From Oceaniovalibus sp. ACAM 378 (GTDB lineage Bacteria; Pseudomonadota; Alphaproteobacteria; Rhodobacterales; Rhodobacteraceae), in the NCBI RefSeq assembly GCF_008085915.1, contig NZ_VSJK01000013.1, positions 62,001 to 126,000 on the forward strand: DNA of 64,000 nt. Reading direction: 5' to 3'. Shown piece after piece: positions 16,785 to 25,555 of the stretch (within the stretch, counting starts at the first letter, position 1; the number at the start of each line of letters is the position of its first letter). Both the position numbers and the translations under genes were made by a program. The notes under the pieces were generated by a model, which worked only from the letters and a program-made list of their open reading frames with translations, made no database searches and had not been told where the DNA came from.

Positions 16785-18770
16785 TCACAAGTCAATGCCA
16801 TCGTCAGGATCGAGCGTTGCTCTTTGAGCGGCTTGGCGCGCTTGTTGGTCGAATAAGCGAAGTTGCGCGGCTAGGTCGCTCGACGGCCTCTTGAGATCGG
16901 GTTCGAACTCATTGTCTATGGGTTTGACCGCGTCCGCCGTGTGCGCTTGGTCGAGCTCCGCCTGTTTGCGCTTTTCGTGCTGGGTGTCACCCGCTGCGTC
17001 CAGATCACCTGGTGCTACCGGATCGCTGATGTCCGGACGTGGCGGCAGCGGTCTCGCGCTCCAATCGTCGGCGTGACCTTTCGTAGCATTATCGAGATCG
17101 GGCGGTGCCAGAATGCGCGCCTGGAACTGTGGGTCCTCGAAGTAGCGTGCTTTCTTGGCTCGGATCGGCGGAGTGCCTGCGACCATGACGATCTCGTCGG
17201 TGGGCGGAAGCTGCATCACTTCGCCGGGCGTGAGGAGGGGCCTCGCCGTCTCCTGTCGGCTGACCATCAGATGGCCGAGCCAGGGCGACAGGCGATGCCC
17301 GGCATAGTTCTTCATCGCTCGCAGTTCCGTCGCGGTGCCGAGCGCATCGGACACGCGCTTCGCGGTGCGCTCGTCATTGGTGGCGAAGCTCACCCGAACG
17401 TGGCAATTGTCGAGGATCGAATTGTTGGGGCCGTAGGCCTTCTCGATCTGGTTGAGCGACTGCGCGATCAGAAAGCTCTTGAGACCATAGCCCGCCATGA
17501 AGGCGAGCGCGCTCTCGAAGAAATCGAGACGACCCAGCGCGGGGAACTCGTCCAGCATCAGGAGCAGACGCTGCCGTCTGTCGTGACCGGTCAGATCTTC
17601 CGTCAACCGCCGCCCGATCTGATTGAGGATCAGGCGGATCAGCGGCTTGGTCCGATTGATGTCCGATGGCGGCACGACGAGGTAGAGCGTCACGGGCTCA
17701 GCCCCATTCACCAGATCGGAAATACGCCAGTCACAACGGCGTGTGACCTTGGCGACGACGGGATCGCGATAGAGGCCGAGGAATGACATGGCGGTCGAGA
17801 GAACGCCCGACCGCTCGTTGCCGGATTTGTTCAACAACTCGCGCGCGGCGCTTGCGATCACCGGATGCGGGCCAGCCTGTCCAAGGTGGGCCGTGACCAT
17901 CATGGCCTTGAGCGTCGTCTCGATGCCGCGTTTGGGATCGGACAGGAAATTGGCGACGCCTGCGAGAGTTTTATCCGCTTCAGCATAGAGGACATGCAGG
18001 ATCGCGCCGACCAGCAGTGCGTGACTGGTCTTCTCCCAATGGTTTCGTTTCTCCAGCGAGCCTTCCGGGTCGACCAAGATGTCGGCGATGTTCTGGACAT
18101 CGCGCACTTCCGATTCGCCGCGGCGCACTTCCAGCAACGGGTTGTAGGCAGCAGATTGAGCGTTGGTGGGATCGAAAAGCAACACGCGGCCATGCCTGGA
18201 GCGGAAGCCGGACGTGAGTTGCCAGTTCTCGCCCTTGATATCGTGGACGATGGCCGAGCCCGGCCAGGTCAGCAGCGAGGGGATGACCAGTCCGACGCCC
18301 TTACCGGACCGGGTCGGCGCGAAACAGAGCACATGTTCGGGTCCGTCATGGCGCAGATAATGATGATCAAGTTTTCCGAGTACGACACCGTCCGGAAAGA
18401 ACAGTCCTGCGTCTCTGACGTCTCGTGTCTCTGCCCAGCGCGCCGATCCATAGGTATCGACATCTTGGGCTTCCCGAGCGCGCAAGACGGACATGAAGAT
18501 CGCGACGCCAACCGCGAGGAATCCACCAGATGCCGCGATGATCGCACCTTCAATGAAAATGGGCGGGGCATAGGCGTCGTAGGCGTACCACCACCAGAAG
18601 AAGGCCGGCGGATAATACACCGGCCACCCAAGCAAGTCGAACCAGGGTTCGCCGAGCTGCGGCTGGAAGCCGAGCCGCAGCGCGGTCCATTGGGTCGCAG
18701 TCCATGTCGTGGTCAGCACGATCAGCGACACGATAATGATCTGGCCCCAGAGAATTTTCGTCGCTTGCAT
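16785..18770 (-). CDS. traG: TraG/VirD4-family type IV coupling protein
   Basis: The 661-residue protein has two N-terminal membrane helices (about 8-27 and 72-95), Walker A APTRSGKG at 151-158 preceded by EHVLCF, and Walker B LLLMLDEFPALGRLD, with the TraG-type AGYGLKSFLIAQSLNQIEKA further on. This membrane ATPase docks the relaxase-DNA complex on the mating pore. The C-terminal 100 residues are acidic and likely disordered. The gene is 30 bases downstream of the relaxase gene. Confidence 0.96.
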   Translation of the reverse strand: MQATKILWGQIIIVSLIVLTTTWTATQWTALRLGFQPQLGEPWFDLLGWPVYYPPAFFWWWYAYDAYAPPIFIEGAIIAASGGFLAVGVAIFMSVLRAREAQDVDTYGSARWAETRDVRDAGLFFPDGVVLGKLDHHYLRHDGPEHVLCFAPTRSGKGVGLVIPSLLTWPGSAIVHDIKGENWQLTSGFRSRHGRVLLFDPTNAQSAAYNPLLEVRRGESEVRDVQNIADILVDPEGSLEKRNHWEKTSHALLVGAILHVLYAEADKTLAGVANFLSDPKRGIETTLKAMMVTAHLGQAGPHPVIASAARELLNKSGNERSGVLSTAMSFLGLYRDPVVAKVTRRCDWRISDLVNGAEPVTLYLVVPPSDINRTKPLIRLILNQIGRRLTEDLTGHDRRQRLLLMLDEFPALGRLDFFESALAFMAGYGLKSFLIAQSLNQIEKAYGPNNSILDNCHVRVSFATNDERTAKRVSDALGTATELRAMKNYAGHRLSPWLGHLMVSRQETARPLLTPGEVMQLPPTDEIVMVAGTPPIRAKKARYFEDPQFQARILAPPDLDNATKGHADDWSARPLPPRPDISDPVAPGDLDAAGDTQHEKRKQAELDQAHTADAVKPIDNEFEPDLKRPSSDLAAQLRLFDQQARQAAQRATLDPDDGIDL

Positions 18771-18800
18771 GTTCCTATCCTTTCCCGGTGGTCGACGCCG

Positions 18801-20540
18801 CTAGTGACCGAGCCCTCGGTTTCCTCCCAAGGCCCAATCCACCCCGCCGCTGCCGCGCGCGATGCCGGAGATGTGCTTGCCAAGATGCCTCTCGATCGAG
18901 GGCGTCCAGGGCACAAACTGGAAGCCAAGCCCGTCATCGATCATGGCGAACCGGCCTGAGGCGAGTGCGATGCGGCGCTGATAGGTCCCGGAGACGTATT
19001 CGTCGCTCGCGGACGGCGTGTAGGGACGACCGATTTCGGCTGCGAGTTTCTCAGCGACGGAATCCAGTTCGCGCTTGCGTAGCGTATTCAGAAGATCGCG
19101 ATTGAAGATCACGCGCCGGCCCTGTCTCTTCGCCAAGCCTTCACTAATCAGATGCTCGGCGCGCCGTTCCAACGCGTCGCTGACTTCAGTGCCGAACCCG
19201 CCGCCACCGATCGGCATCGGTTCGCTGGAGATGGCCTGCCGGTCGAGCCAGGTCGCACCGGTCGCCGTCACCTGCCGTTCGATGGCGAGATCAGATCGCA
19301 CCGCGAGCGCTACCCGGCGGCGGCCTTTCGCATCGCCGAACTTCCGCAGTTCAACAATCGATCCAGGCGCGCTGTCTCCAGCGGCATCAATGTGAGGAAG
19401 GCGGATGTGATGGGTGCGCCCATCGATACCATCGATCACGGCAAAGGCTGTGCCCTTCAGTTCATCGTCGAGGCCTCGATCGACGAGTCGTCCGATAACC
19501 GGATCATTGAGGCTTTCACCGGCGAGTACGTAGCTCGCTGCTCCACGTTCGATGCCGCGTTCGGTGAGGCTGCGATGAATGCGCTTGATGATATCGCCGC
19601 GTTCGCCGAGTTCTCGCAAGGTCGTCTCAGCGCTCTCGTCAATCACCCATTGGCCGGGGCCGATCTGGTCGGCGAGACCGAGGGTTTCCAGCTTGCGCAG
19701 CCGCCCAACTTTCAGTGCGTGATGATCATCCGGCTGACGGCCGGGCTGGGGTGCGAGATCGATGACGCCGTGTCGACTGCTGTCTCTCTCAAGCTGTCGG
19801 TCCATACTGGTCCAGCGCTCGCTTTCAATTTGCCGTTCGAGCGTACTGCGGATGTCGAGATCGGTGCGTGGTCCGAGTTCGAGCGTGATGAAATCGCGCG
19901 CCCGATCGCGCATACCCTCCTTGATGTAGTCGCGTGAAATGACAAGGTCCTCGCCATTATCCTGGACACCGCGCATGATGAGATGGATATGCGGATGCTC
20001 AGTGTTCCAGTGATCGACGGCGACCCAGTCGAGTTTCGTACCGAGATCCTTCTCCATCTGTCCGGCAAGATCGGCGGTGAAGGATCGAAGGTCCGCCATC
20101 TCCAACGCGTCATCAGGCGAGACGATGAAGCGAAAATGGTGGCGGTCGTCTTCGCAGCGCTCGGCGAATGCCTTCGCGTCTATCTCCTCTTCGTCTGGTC
20201 CGAAGAGTTTTGCCTTCTCACCGTCGCGGGTGACGCCTTCGCGACGCAGATAGGTTAGATGGGTGGCAAGCGGTGCACCGCGTCCATTGTTGCGTACGAC
20301 GCGCGCCTTGACGACGGCACCACGGGAACGCGCCGTGATAAACCTGTTGGCCTGCACGGTGGCCCGCTGCCCGCGTCCGAAACGCGAGCGACTGCCGGAG
20401 ACGATCGTTCCCCTGCGCGAGAAGGAGCCGCCGGCCTTTTGTGCAGCGGCCAACGCCTGAGCGATGAAGGGTCGCGCGCGCTGACTGGACGATGATCGAA
20501 TGCGCCCCGGTCGGATGCGGAACTCGTCTTCGCCACTCAT
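18801..20540 (-). CDS. VirD2-like relaxase (DUF3363 type)
   Basis: From ATG 20540 (MSGEDEFRIRPGRIRS) the protein is 579 residues. The relaxase core has RHHFRFIVSPDDALEM at 133-148 and the three-His metal motif HPHIH at 182-186; the DUF3363 region fills the C-terminal two thirds. It nicks one strand at oriT and stays bound to the 5' end through a tyrosine. A TATCCTG nick motif of the VirD2/IncP type lies about 150 bases upstream (20689-20695). Basic N-terminus (RIRSSSSQRARPF) fits DNA binding. Confidence 0.92.
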   Translation of the reverse strand: MSGEDEFRIRPGRIRSSSSQRARPFIAQALAAAQKAGGSFSRRGTIVSGSRSRFGRGQRATVQANRFITARSRGAVVKARVVRNNGRGAPLATHLTYLRREGVTRDGEKAKLFGPDEEEIDAKAFAERCEDDRHHFRFIVSPDDALEMADLRSFTADLAGQMEKDLGTKLDWVAVDHWNTEHPHIHLIMRGVQDNGEDLVISRDYIKEGMRDRARDFITLELGPRTDLDIRSTLERQIESERWTSMDRQLERDSSRHGVIDLAPQPGRQPDDHHALKVGRLRKLETLGLADQIGPGQWVIDESAETTLRELGERGDIIKRIHRSLTERGIERGAASYVLAGESLNDPVIGRLVDRGLDDELKGTAFAVIDGIDGRTHHIRLPHIDAAGDSAPGSIVELRKFGDAKGRRRVALAVRSDLAIERQVTATGATWLDRQAISSEPMPIGGGGFGTEVSDALERRAEHLISEGLAKRQGRRVIFNRDLLNTLRKRELDSVAEKLAAEIGRPYTPSASDEYVSGTYQRRIALASGRFAMIDDGLGFQFVPWTPSIERHLGKHISGIARGSGGVDWALGGNRGLGH

Positions 20541-20609
20541 GACGAAGACCCCGCACATCGCGCAAACGGCTTGGAACTATTGGAAAAGAAGGGGAATCGC
20601 AGGCTGCGC

Positions 20610-20700
20610 CCAAAGTGCACACATCGTGTTTGCGCGAAGTAACCCCTTGATAAACCACGACCGCCCATGGCCACACATCGTGGCCTTTTATCCTGCCATC
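20610..20700. other. Candidate origin of transfer (oriT)
   Basis: Upstream of the relaxase gene lie an 11-bp direct repeat CACACATCGTG (20618-20628 and 20672-20682), a hairpin GGCCAC-ACATC-GTGGCC at 20669-20685 and, four bases on, TATCCTGCC at 20689-20697. TATCCTG|C is the known nick consensus of IncP oriT and Ti-plasmid borders, and RP4-type oriTs also have an inverted repeat just before it. The predicted nick falls between 20695 and 20696. The relaxase next door is of the VirD2 type, which supports the match. Confidence 0.6.
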
Positions 20701-20784
20701 CCCTTCCTCTGTCTTCTGTCGCTCCCCTCAACACACGCCACGCCACGCTGCTGCTTTCGGACGTGCGAATTGCGGATGCTCTCG

Positions 20785-21543
20785 TCATGGCGAGTTCTCC
20801 CCGCGCGACTGGTCGACGAACACGGGTTCGTGCTGCGCATTGTTCGTGTCGTTAGGGCGCACGCGTGATGTCACTTGGCCGTCTGCCGAACCGCTCTCGG
20901 CCTGCGCCCGATCTGCAGCCGATTTACGCTGCGAGCGGTCGATGAACAGCGGCGCTTCGCGCCAATCCGGGGGTGGAGGAGCGACAGTGGCCGTGCTTTC
21001 CGGTAGTGCCAGACCGAGCATCGGCAGCAATCGTGCCATGTAAGCCCGTGTCTCGCGCGGGAGCGCGCGACCGCGATCGAGATGCTGTTGGTAGCGCTCG
21101 GGACCGGCATTGTAGGCCGCGAGGAAACCGGGCGATCCGAAGCGGTCATACATCTCTCGCAGATACGCCGTGCCGCCGAAAATGTTGGCGCGGGGATCGA
21201 AGGGGTCGCGTCCGAGACGGTGGCGCGCGCTTAATTCGGCCCATGTCTCGGGCATGATTTGCATCAGCCCCATCGCGCCCGCGCTGGAGACGGCACGGGT
21301 TCTGCCCGCGCTTTCGACCTGCATGACGGCGCGGATCCAGCGCTCCGGAATGCGAAACCGTTGCGAGGCTTCGGCGATGTGCGCCGCATGGGAAGTCTGC
21401 GCGGATCGCTCGGCGGGGGCACTTTGCGCGAACGTGATCGTCGGCAGAGCGGCACCGCAGAAAAGGCCGGAAAGGAGAAGGAGGGCTGCATACCGGACGG
21501 CAAGCGGCCGCCCGGTGGCTGTGCGATGACGTGGAATGGGCAT
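20785..21543 (-). CDS. Lytic transglycosylase (VirB1-like, conjugation-associated)
   Basis: The 252-residue protein has a signal peptide (AALLLLSGLFCGAALPTITF, about 20-38) and an SLT domain: RFRIPERWIRAVMQVESAGR with the catalytic Glu, SSAGAMGLMQIMPETW and LAAYNAGPERY. It cleaves murein in the periplasm to let the mating pore through. The C-terminus (from about residue 190) is Pro/Ser-rich and probably flexible. It lies between the relaxase/oriT region and the DUF736 gene on the same strand. Confidence 0.93.
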   Translation of the reverse strand: MPIPRHRTATGRPLAVRYAALLLLSGLFCGAALPTITFAQSAPAERSAQTSHAAHIAEASQRFRIPERWIRAVMQVESAGRTRAVSSAGAMGLMQIMPETWAELSARHRLGRDPFDPRANIFGGTAYLREMYDRFGSPGFLAAYNAGPERYQQHLDRGRALPRETRAYMARLLPMLGLALPESTATVAPPPPDWREAPLFIDRSQRKSAADRAQAESGSADGQVTSRVRPNDTNNAQHEPVFVDQSRGENSP

Positions 21544-21547
21544 CGCA

Positions 21548-21886
21548 CTATGCCGTTTCGCGGCGTTTCGGTGGCCGGTTCCAGGCCAGCAAATAGGCGT
21601 CGTTGTCGCTCACCGAGTGGAACAGGTTGGCGTGAATCGGATGCGGCAAAGCCGGATCGTCGATCAGCACCGAAACGTAGTCGCCTGCCCTTTCGCCGGT
21701 GCGCTTCCAGCCTGCACCGACTTCCAGCGCCTGTTCGTCGTTGCCGATATGGACGCGGTAGTCCGGTGCGTTCTCGGCATCGGTTCGCTCTGCCGGAACA
21801 AGCGTCAGTTGGGCGCTGAGGGTGAGCGTCTTGAGGTGTCCGCGATATCCGTCGCGGGTGCGGGTGAAATGTCCGATATGTGCCAT
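21548..21886 (-). CDS. DUF736 protein
   Basis: The 112-residue protein begins MAHIGHFTRTRDGYRGHLKT and ends with NLFHSVSDNDAYLLAWNRPP, the typical opening and closing of DUF736, a small beta-rich family found almost only on alphaproteobacterial plasmids and ICEs. The function is unknown. A second, diverged copy is at 32353-32673. It sits 4 bases before the transglycosylase gene and downstream of traF. Confidence 0.9.
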   Translation of the reverse strand: MAHIGHFTRTRDGYRGHLKTLTLSAQLTLVPAERTDAENAPDYRVHIGNDEQALEVGAGWKRTGERAGDYVSVLIDDPALPHPIHANLFHSVSDNDAYLLAWNRPPKRRETA

Positions 21887-21932
21887 GGTATTGTCCTTTC
21901 ATCTGGTGTTGGAGGGAGGTTGAGTGCACCGA

Positions 21933-22478
21933 TCAATCGGTGCCGGTGCGCCATCGGTAACGGCCCGTGCCGGGCTCAATGGTCCAGACCGGGACCGCCG
22001 TTCCGATGATCGAACTGGCCGGGATCGGCCCGAAATACCGCCCGTCGAGGCTGTTCCGGGCGTCGCGATTCATGAGGAAGACTTCATCACGGGCGATGCG
22101 CCGACAGCCGTGCCAGACCGGCATAAGGCGGCCGAACGTGTCTTGTTCGAGCGCGTCGCCCATCGCGATGCCGTCGACGGTGATGGTGCGATTAATGCGG
22201 CAAACCGTCTGTCCGGGCAGTCCGACAACACGTTTGAGCAAGAGGATATCTGGCGGCAGATAGCCACGCTCGACGGCGAAGCGTTCGAGCGGTTCGGGTG
22301 CATCGACGACGACAAGATCGGGGATTTCGAGACCGTCCGCTGACCGCACCTGATAGAACCCGATCGGCGCGGAAGGGCTGGCGTTCCAGATGATCGCCGT
22401 GGGAAGTTCGACAAATGCCGGAATAGCGATGGCAGCGATTGCGACCGCACCAACGCGTGACCATGTGCGGCGCTTCAT
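21933..22478 (-). CDS. traF: S26-family signal peptidase, TraF type
   Basis: From ATG 22478 (ATGA overlap with the DUF2840 stop) the protein is 181 residues: an N-terminal membrane helix (VGAVAIAAIAIPAFVELPTA), the nucleophile region NASPSAPIGFYQV, and the Lys region DILLLKRVVGLPGQTVC, both as in S26/TraF peptidases. In RP4, TraF cleaves and cyclises the TrbC pilin. The neighbours (DUF2840 upstream, DUF736 downstream) are standard for this ICE type. Confidence 0.92.
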   Translation of the reverse strand: MKRRTWSRVGAVAIAAIAIPAFVELPTAIIWNASPSAPIGFYQVRSADGLEIPDLVVVDAPEPLERFAVERGYLPPDILLLKRVVGLPGQTVCRINRTITVDGIAMGDALEQDTFGRLMPVWHGCRRIARDEVFLMNRDARNSLDGRYFGPIPASSIIGTAVPVWTIEPGTGRYRWRTGTD

Positions 22479-22996
22479 CGGCTCGCCCTCCGACACTTCA
22501 GCCAAGCGGAATGACGTGCCTGCGTGTAGGTTCGGGGTTCCAAACGAGCGGTGAGCCGGTTATGAACGTGCCGCCAGTGATCGGGCGAAACGTCGGCGGG
22601 ATCGATACCCTGCGCCTCGATCGCATCGATGATCTGGAGAATGCGTTCGACCTTGGGCCAGCTCTCGGCATTCAGCAGGATGTTTCCACCGGGACGCACG
22701 TAGGGCAGTGTCTGGTAGGGCTCATTGGGGCGAACGGCGCGCACGATGGCGATGCGCGAGAGGATCGTGCCGTAGTTGTTGGACTGCCAGCGGAGGAAGG
22801 CGAAGATGCTGCCGGGCGCGAAACTGACGATACGGCGACGTCGATCGATGATGCGTTCCTTGGCGACGCGGCCGAAACGGATCCAGTGTTCGATCGTCTT
22901 CTCGACCCAGATCAGTTCGACATGGGTGAGCGTGTCTCGATTGTACGCCGTGGGCGTATTAATTGCAGAAGTGTTGTGGGGGCAATCACCGGTCAT
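22475..22996 (-). CDS. DUF2840 protein
   Basis: From ATG 22996, which overlaps the end of the repA-like gene, the product is 173 residues. It contains THVELIWVEKTIEHWIRFGR and RIVSFAPGSIFAFLRWQSNN, the conserved core of DUF2840, a family confined to mobile elements and always next to traF. No enzyme motif is visible and the role is unknown. Overlaps on both sides show that repA, DUF2840 and traF are one transcription unit. Confidence 0.88.
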   Translation of the reverse strand: MTGDCPHNTSAINTPTAYNRDTLTHVELIWVEKTIEHWIRFGRVAKERIIDRRRRIVSFAPGSIFAFLRWQSNNYGTILSRIAIVRAVRPNEPYQTLPYVRPGGNILLNAESWPKVERILQIIDAIEAQGIDPADVSPDHWRHVHNRLTARLEPRTYTQARHSAWLKCRRASR

Positions 22997-24047
22997 TGCG
23001 CGTCTCCGCAGTGCCGGAAACGCGCGTCTCAACGCGGTTTTCCACATGATCCCGAGCTCTACAAAAGTTAGATTCTGGGTTAGACTCTAAGTTAAGGGTG
23101 CGATTTTCGTCGCTTTTGCAGTGAGTTAAGCCCGATTTCGGTTCCCGATAGCACGACACCCCGGTTCCCGATGGCACGATAGGTCGGGTTCCCGATAGCA
23201 CGAGGCCGTCCCCAGTTTTTCCACAGGGTGCGGGCTCGAAGGCGAGCAAGGTCTTGCCGCCGATCTCGAACTCGATCGAGAGGATGTATCCCGGCAATGG
23301 CTGACGGCGGACGATGTCGCGCAGTTCGAAAGCGAAGCGCTTGAACGGCGATAGGCTCCCGGACTTCAGATAGAGGTGTCGAAACTCGAACCGCCAACCG
23401 CCGCGTTGGCGTCCGCCATGCTTGCGCACGATACGATAAAGCCAGCGATCAAAACCGCCTGTGAGGGAGAAATAGGAGGGGTCGATGGTAAGGATCAGCG
23501 TATCGTCGAGGACGGCGCTGTAGAACCAGTCCGGAACGATCAGTTCGATTCCTAGCGGGCGACCGGCGTGATCGGTGCGCTCGACCCACTCGTTGATCCA
23601 CGAGAAACGGTGCCGCCGTCCCGATGCCGGTTGCCGGATCGTTGTCGCCACTGTTGTGGATTGCAGACGGTCGAGCGCCGCCTTGAGACGCATATAATCG
23701 CGCGCGCTGACGCCACGGCCAATGAAGGTGAGAATCTCGTAGGGCGTTGCGGCCATGAGGCGCGACGTGCGCAGCCCGGCGTCGCGTGCTTCGACCAACT
23801 GGCTGGCGGCCCAGATCAGGATGTCGGCATCCCAGATCGTCGCCATCCCGTGTTCCGGCACGGCTTCAACCCGGATGACCACACCGGCGACAGCGTAGTC
23901 GATGGGCTTGACCCGATGCGATTTGGACAAGCTGAAGAACGGATAGGCCATCAGGTCCTGCGCATCGCGTGGGGCGGGATCGGCGCTGCAAGCATAGAAT
24001 AGCTCGAGCTGTGCGCGGTCGGACGTGGTTGGCTGCTTCTTCGTCAT
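22986..24047 (-). CDS. repA: RepA-like replication initiator protein
   Basis: The 353-residue protein matches plasmid/ICE 'replication initiator protein A' sequences: MAYPFFSLSKSHRVKPIDYA at about 34-53, IWDADILIWAASQLVEARDA, IGRGVSARDYMRLKAALDRL and PDWFYSAVLDDTLILTIDPS, a winged-helix type initiator. The last 90 residues are low in similarity and rich in Ser/Asn/Glu. Its presence in an element with full trb genes suggests that the element can replicate after excision. No iteron array is obvious nearby. Confidence 0.85.
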   Translation of the reverse strand: MTKKQPTTSDRAQLELFYACSADPAPRDAQDLMAYPFFSLSKSHRVKPIDYAVAGVVIRVEAVPEHGMATIWDADILIWAASQLVEARDAGLRTSRLMAATPYEILTFIGRGVSARDYMRLKAALDRLQSTTVATTIRQPASGRRHRFSWINEWVERTDHAGRPLGIELIVPDWFYSAVLDDTLILTIDPSYFSLTGGFDRWLYRIVRKHGGRQRGGWRFEFRHLYLKSGSLSPFKRFAFELRDIVRRQPLPGYILSIEFEIGGKTLLAFEPAPCGKTGDGLVLSGTRPIVPSGTGVSCYREPKSGLTHCKSDENRTLNLESNPESNFCRARDHVENRVETRVSGTAETRNDR

Positions 24048-24067
24048 GACGAAATCTGCCGAATCGA

Positions 24068-24349
24068 TCAGCGAGACCAGTCGCCGGAACCGGCGAGTGT
24101 TCTTTCGTCATGGCGTTTGGCGGGCAGAACCGATCCGCGTGGATCAGACGTCGAAGTGACGGTGCCGCGATCGGCCCAGGCCTGCAGGTCCTCGATGGAG
24201 TAGACGACGCGCCCGCCGAGCTTGCGATAGGCGGGACCGGTGCCATAGGTGCGGTGTTTTTCCAGCGTCCGGCCTGACAGGCTCAGGAAATGGGCGGCTT
24301 CGGGAGTACGCAGATAGCGTGGCGGCAAGCCGGTGGGATTGGCGGACAT
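24068..24349 (-). CDS. AlpA-like helix-turn-helix protein
   Basis: From ATG 24349 (MSANPTGLPPRYLRTPEAAH) the protein is 93 residues with a MerR/AlpA-like winged HTH: YLRTPEAAHFLSLSGRTLEK and RKLGGRVVYSIEDLQAWADR. Such proteins act as excisionases or regulators of mobile elements. It lies 20 bases upstream of repA on the same strand, so it is the first gene of the rep-traF unit. Confidence 0.85.
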   Translation of the reverse strand: MSANPTGLPPRYLRTPEAAHFLSLSGRTLEKHRTYGTGPAYRKLGGRVVYSIEDLQAWADRGTVTSTSDPRGSVLPAKRHDERTLAGSGDWSR

Positions 24350-24662
24350 GATCGGACCTCCGTGGGTTGCGTTCAAGCCGCTGAGAAACAGCGGCGGATT
24401 GCGGCCACGATGGCGAAGAGAAGCCGGAAAGGGGGATGGGGAAGTAGCGGGGGGTAAAATCTCACCCCCGCGATTTGGTCAAGTCCATGGCCAAATGCTC
24501 GGAACGCGGTTGATCGACGCTGCTTGCGCAGGCCAGCATTATTTCCAGACGGTGCCTAAAACTTAGAATGTCACAGTTCAGGAATGGCGGTACCGAGTCG
24601 ATCTTGCAGATCTTCCGGAGAGCAGCGAATGTCACCTTTCGATACTGACGAAGGATCAATTT

Positions 24663-25463
24663 ATGAAGATCATGTGTTTGAATGGCTGGGGTGGCAAGTT
24701 GCATGAGGCCTTACTGCCTTATCTCCAAACGTGCGCCCCTGAAATCCTTTGCTTGCAGGAAGTCATTCATAGCCCGAGTTCAGATAAGGGCTGGCTAACA
24801 TATCGCGATGGTGATCACGTCTTGCCGCAGAGGGCGAATTTCTTTCGCGATGTGTGCAAAGCCTTGCCAAATCACGTCGCAGTGTTTTGTCCGGCAGCGC
24901 AGGGTATTCTTTGGGACGAAGACCAGTCCATCCCCTCACGATTTGGGCTGGCGACATTTGTGCACGAATCGGTCCCGATTATCGGTCAGTTTCAGGGTTT
25001 CGTCCACAAGGGCTATTCGCCGGTCGGATATGGTGAACACCCGCGGTCGCGCAACGCCCACGGCATTCGGGTCTTTGACTACAGTTCAAATCGTTCAATT
25101 AGCATAACGCATATGCACGGTCTGCGCGACCTTAATGGAAAGATGGATACGCCGGAGCGAACGAAGCAGGCACGTCGGCTTCTGGACCTTTCTCGGAGTG
25201 TATCGGAGCCGGACGACCTGGTAGTGGTTTGTGGTGACTTCAACGTCGAACCTGACAGTGAAACGCTTCGAATATTGAATGATGCAGGACTGTTTGAATT
25301 GGTGACAGGGCACGGGTTTACGAGCACACGGAACGCACAATACAAAAAGCCCGGCAAGTTTGCCGACTACATGCTGATCAGTGACGCTGACGCCGTGCAA
25401 GGGTTTGAAGTGGTTTACGATGTAGAAGTTTCGGATCATTGTCCGCTCGTTCTCAGCCTTTAG
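24663..25463 (+). CDS. Endonuclease/exonuclease/phosphatase-family protein
   Basis: The 266-residue protein has the EEP-family metal and catalytic motifs: EILCLQEV (Glu), VVVCGDFNVEPDS (Asp, Asn) and VSDHCPLVLSL (Asp, His) at the C-terminus. The fold covers DNA repair nucleases, sphingomyelinases and inositol phosphatases; the substrate cannot be chosen from sequence. There is no signal peptide. The gene faces away from the rep block, stands alone, and has lower G+C than its neighbours by eye, so it is probably foreign cargo. Confidence 0.88.
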   Translation: MKIMCLNGWGGKLHEALLPYLQTCAPEILCLQEVIHSPSSDKGWLTYRDGDHVLPQRANFFRDVCKALPNHVAVFCPAAQGILWDEDQSIPSRFGLATFVHESVPIIGQFQGFVHKGYSPVGYGEHPRSRNAHGIRVFDYSSNRSISITHMHGLRDLNGKMDTPERTKQARRLLDLSRSVSEPDDLVVVCGDFNVEPDSETLRILNDAGLFELVTGHGFTSTRNAQYKKPGKFADYMLISDADAVQGFEVVYDVEVSDHCPLVLSL

Positions 25464-25555
25464 TAACGGTTGTGACCAATGCCGTAACTCAAGTTCCTAC
25501 ATCAAACGCCTGGCAAATCCGGAAGGCGCTGTGAGGGCTCGCAATTGCGCACTAA

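Noticed and set aside
17865-18959. 364-codon plus-strand frame
   Set aside because: It is antisense to traG, whose Walker motifs are clear on the other strand.
24447-24472. GC-rich hairpin GCGGGGGGT/ACCCCCGC as a terminator
   Set aside because: It has no T run on either strand and a bulge in the stem, and it lies upstream of, not after, the neighbouring genes.
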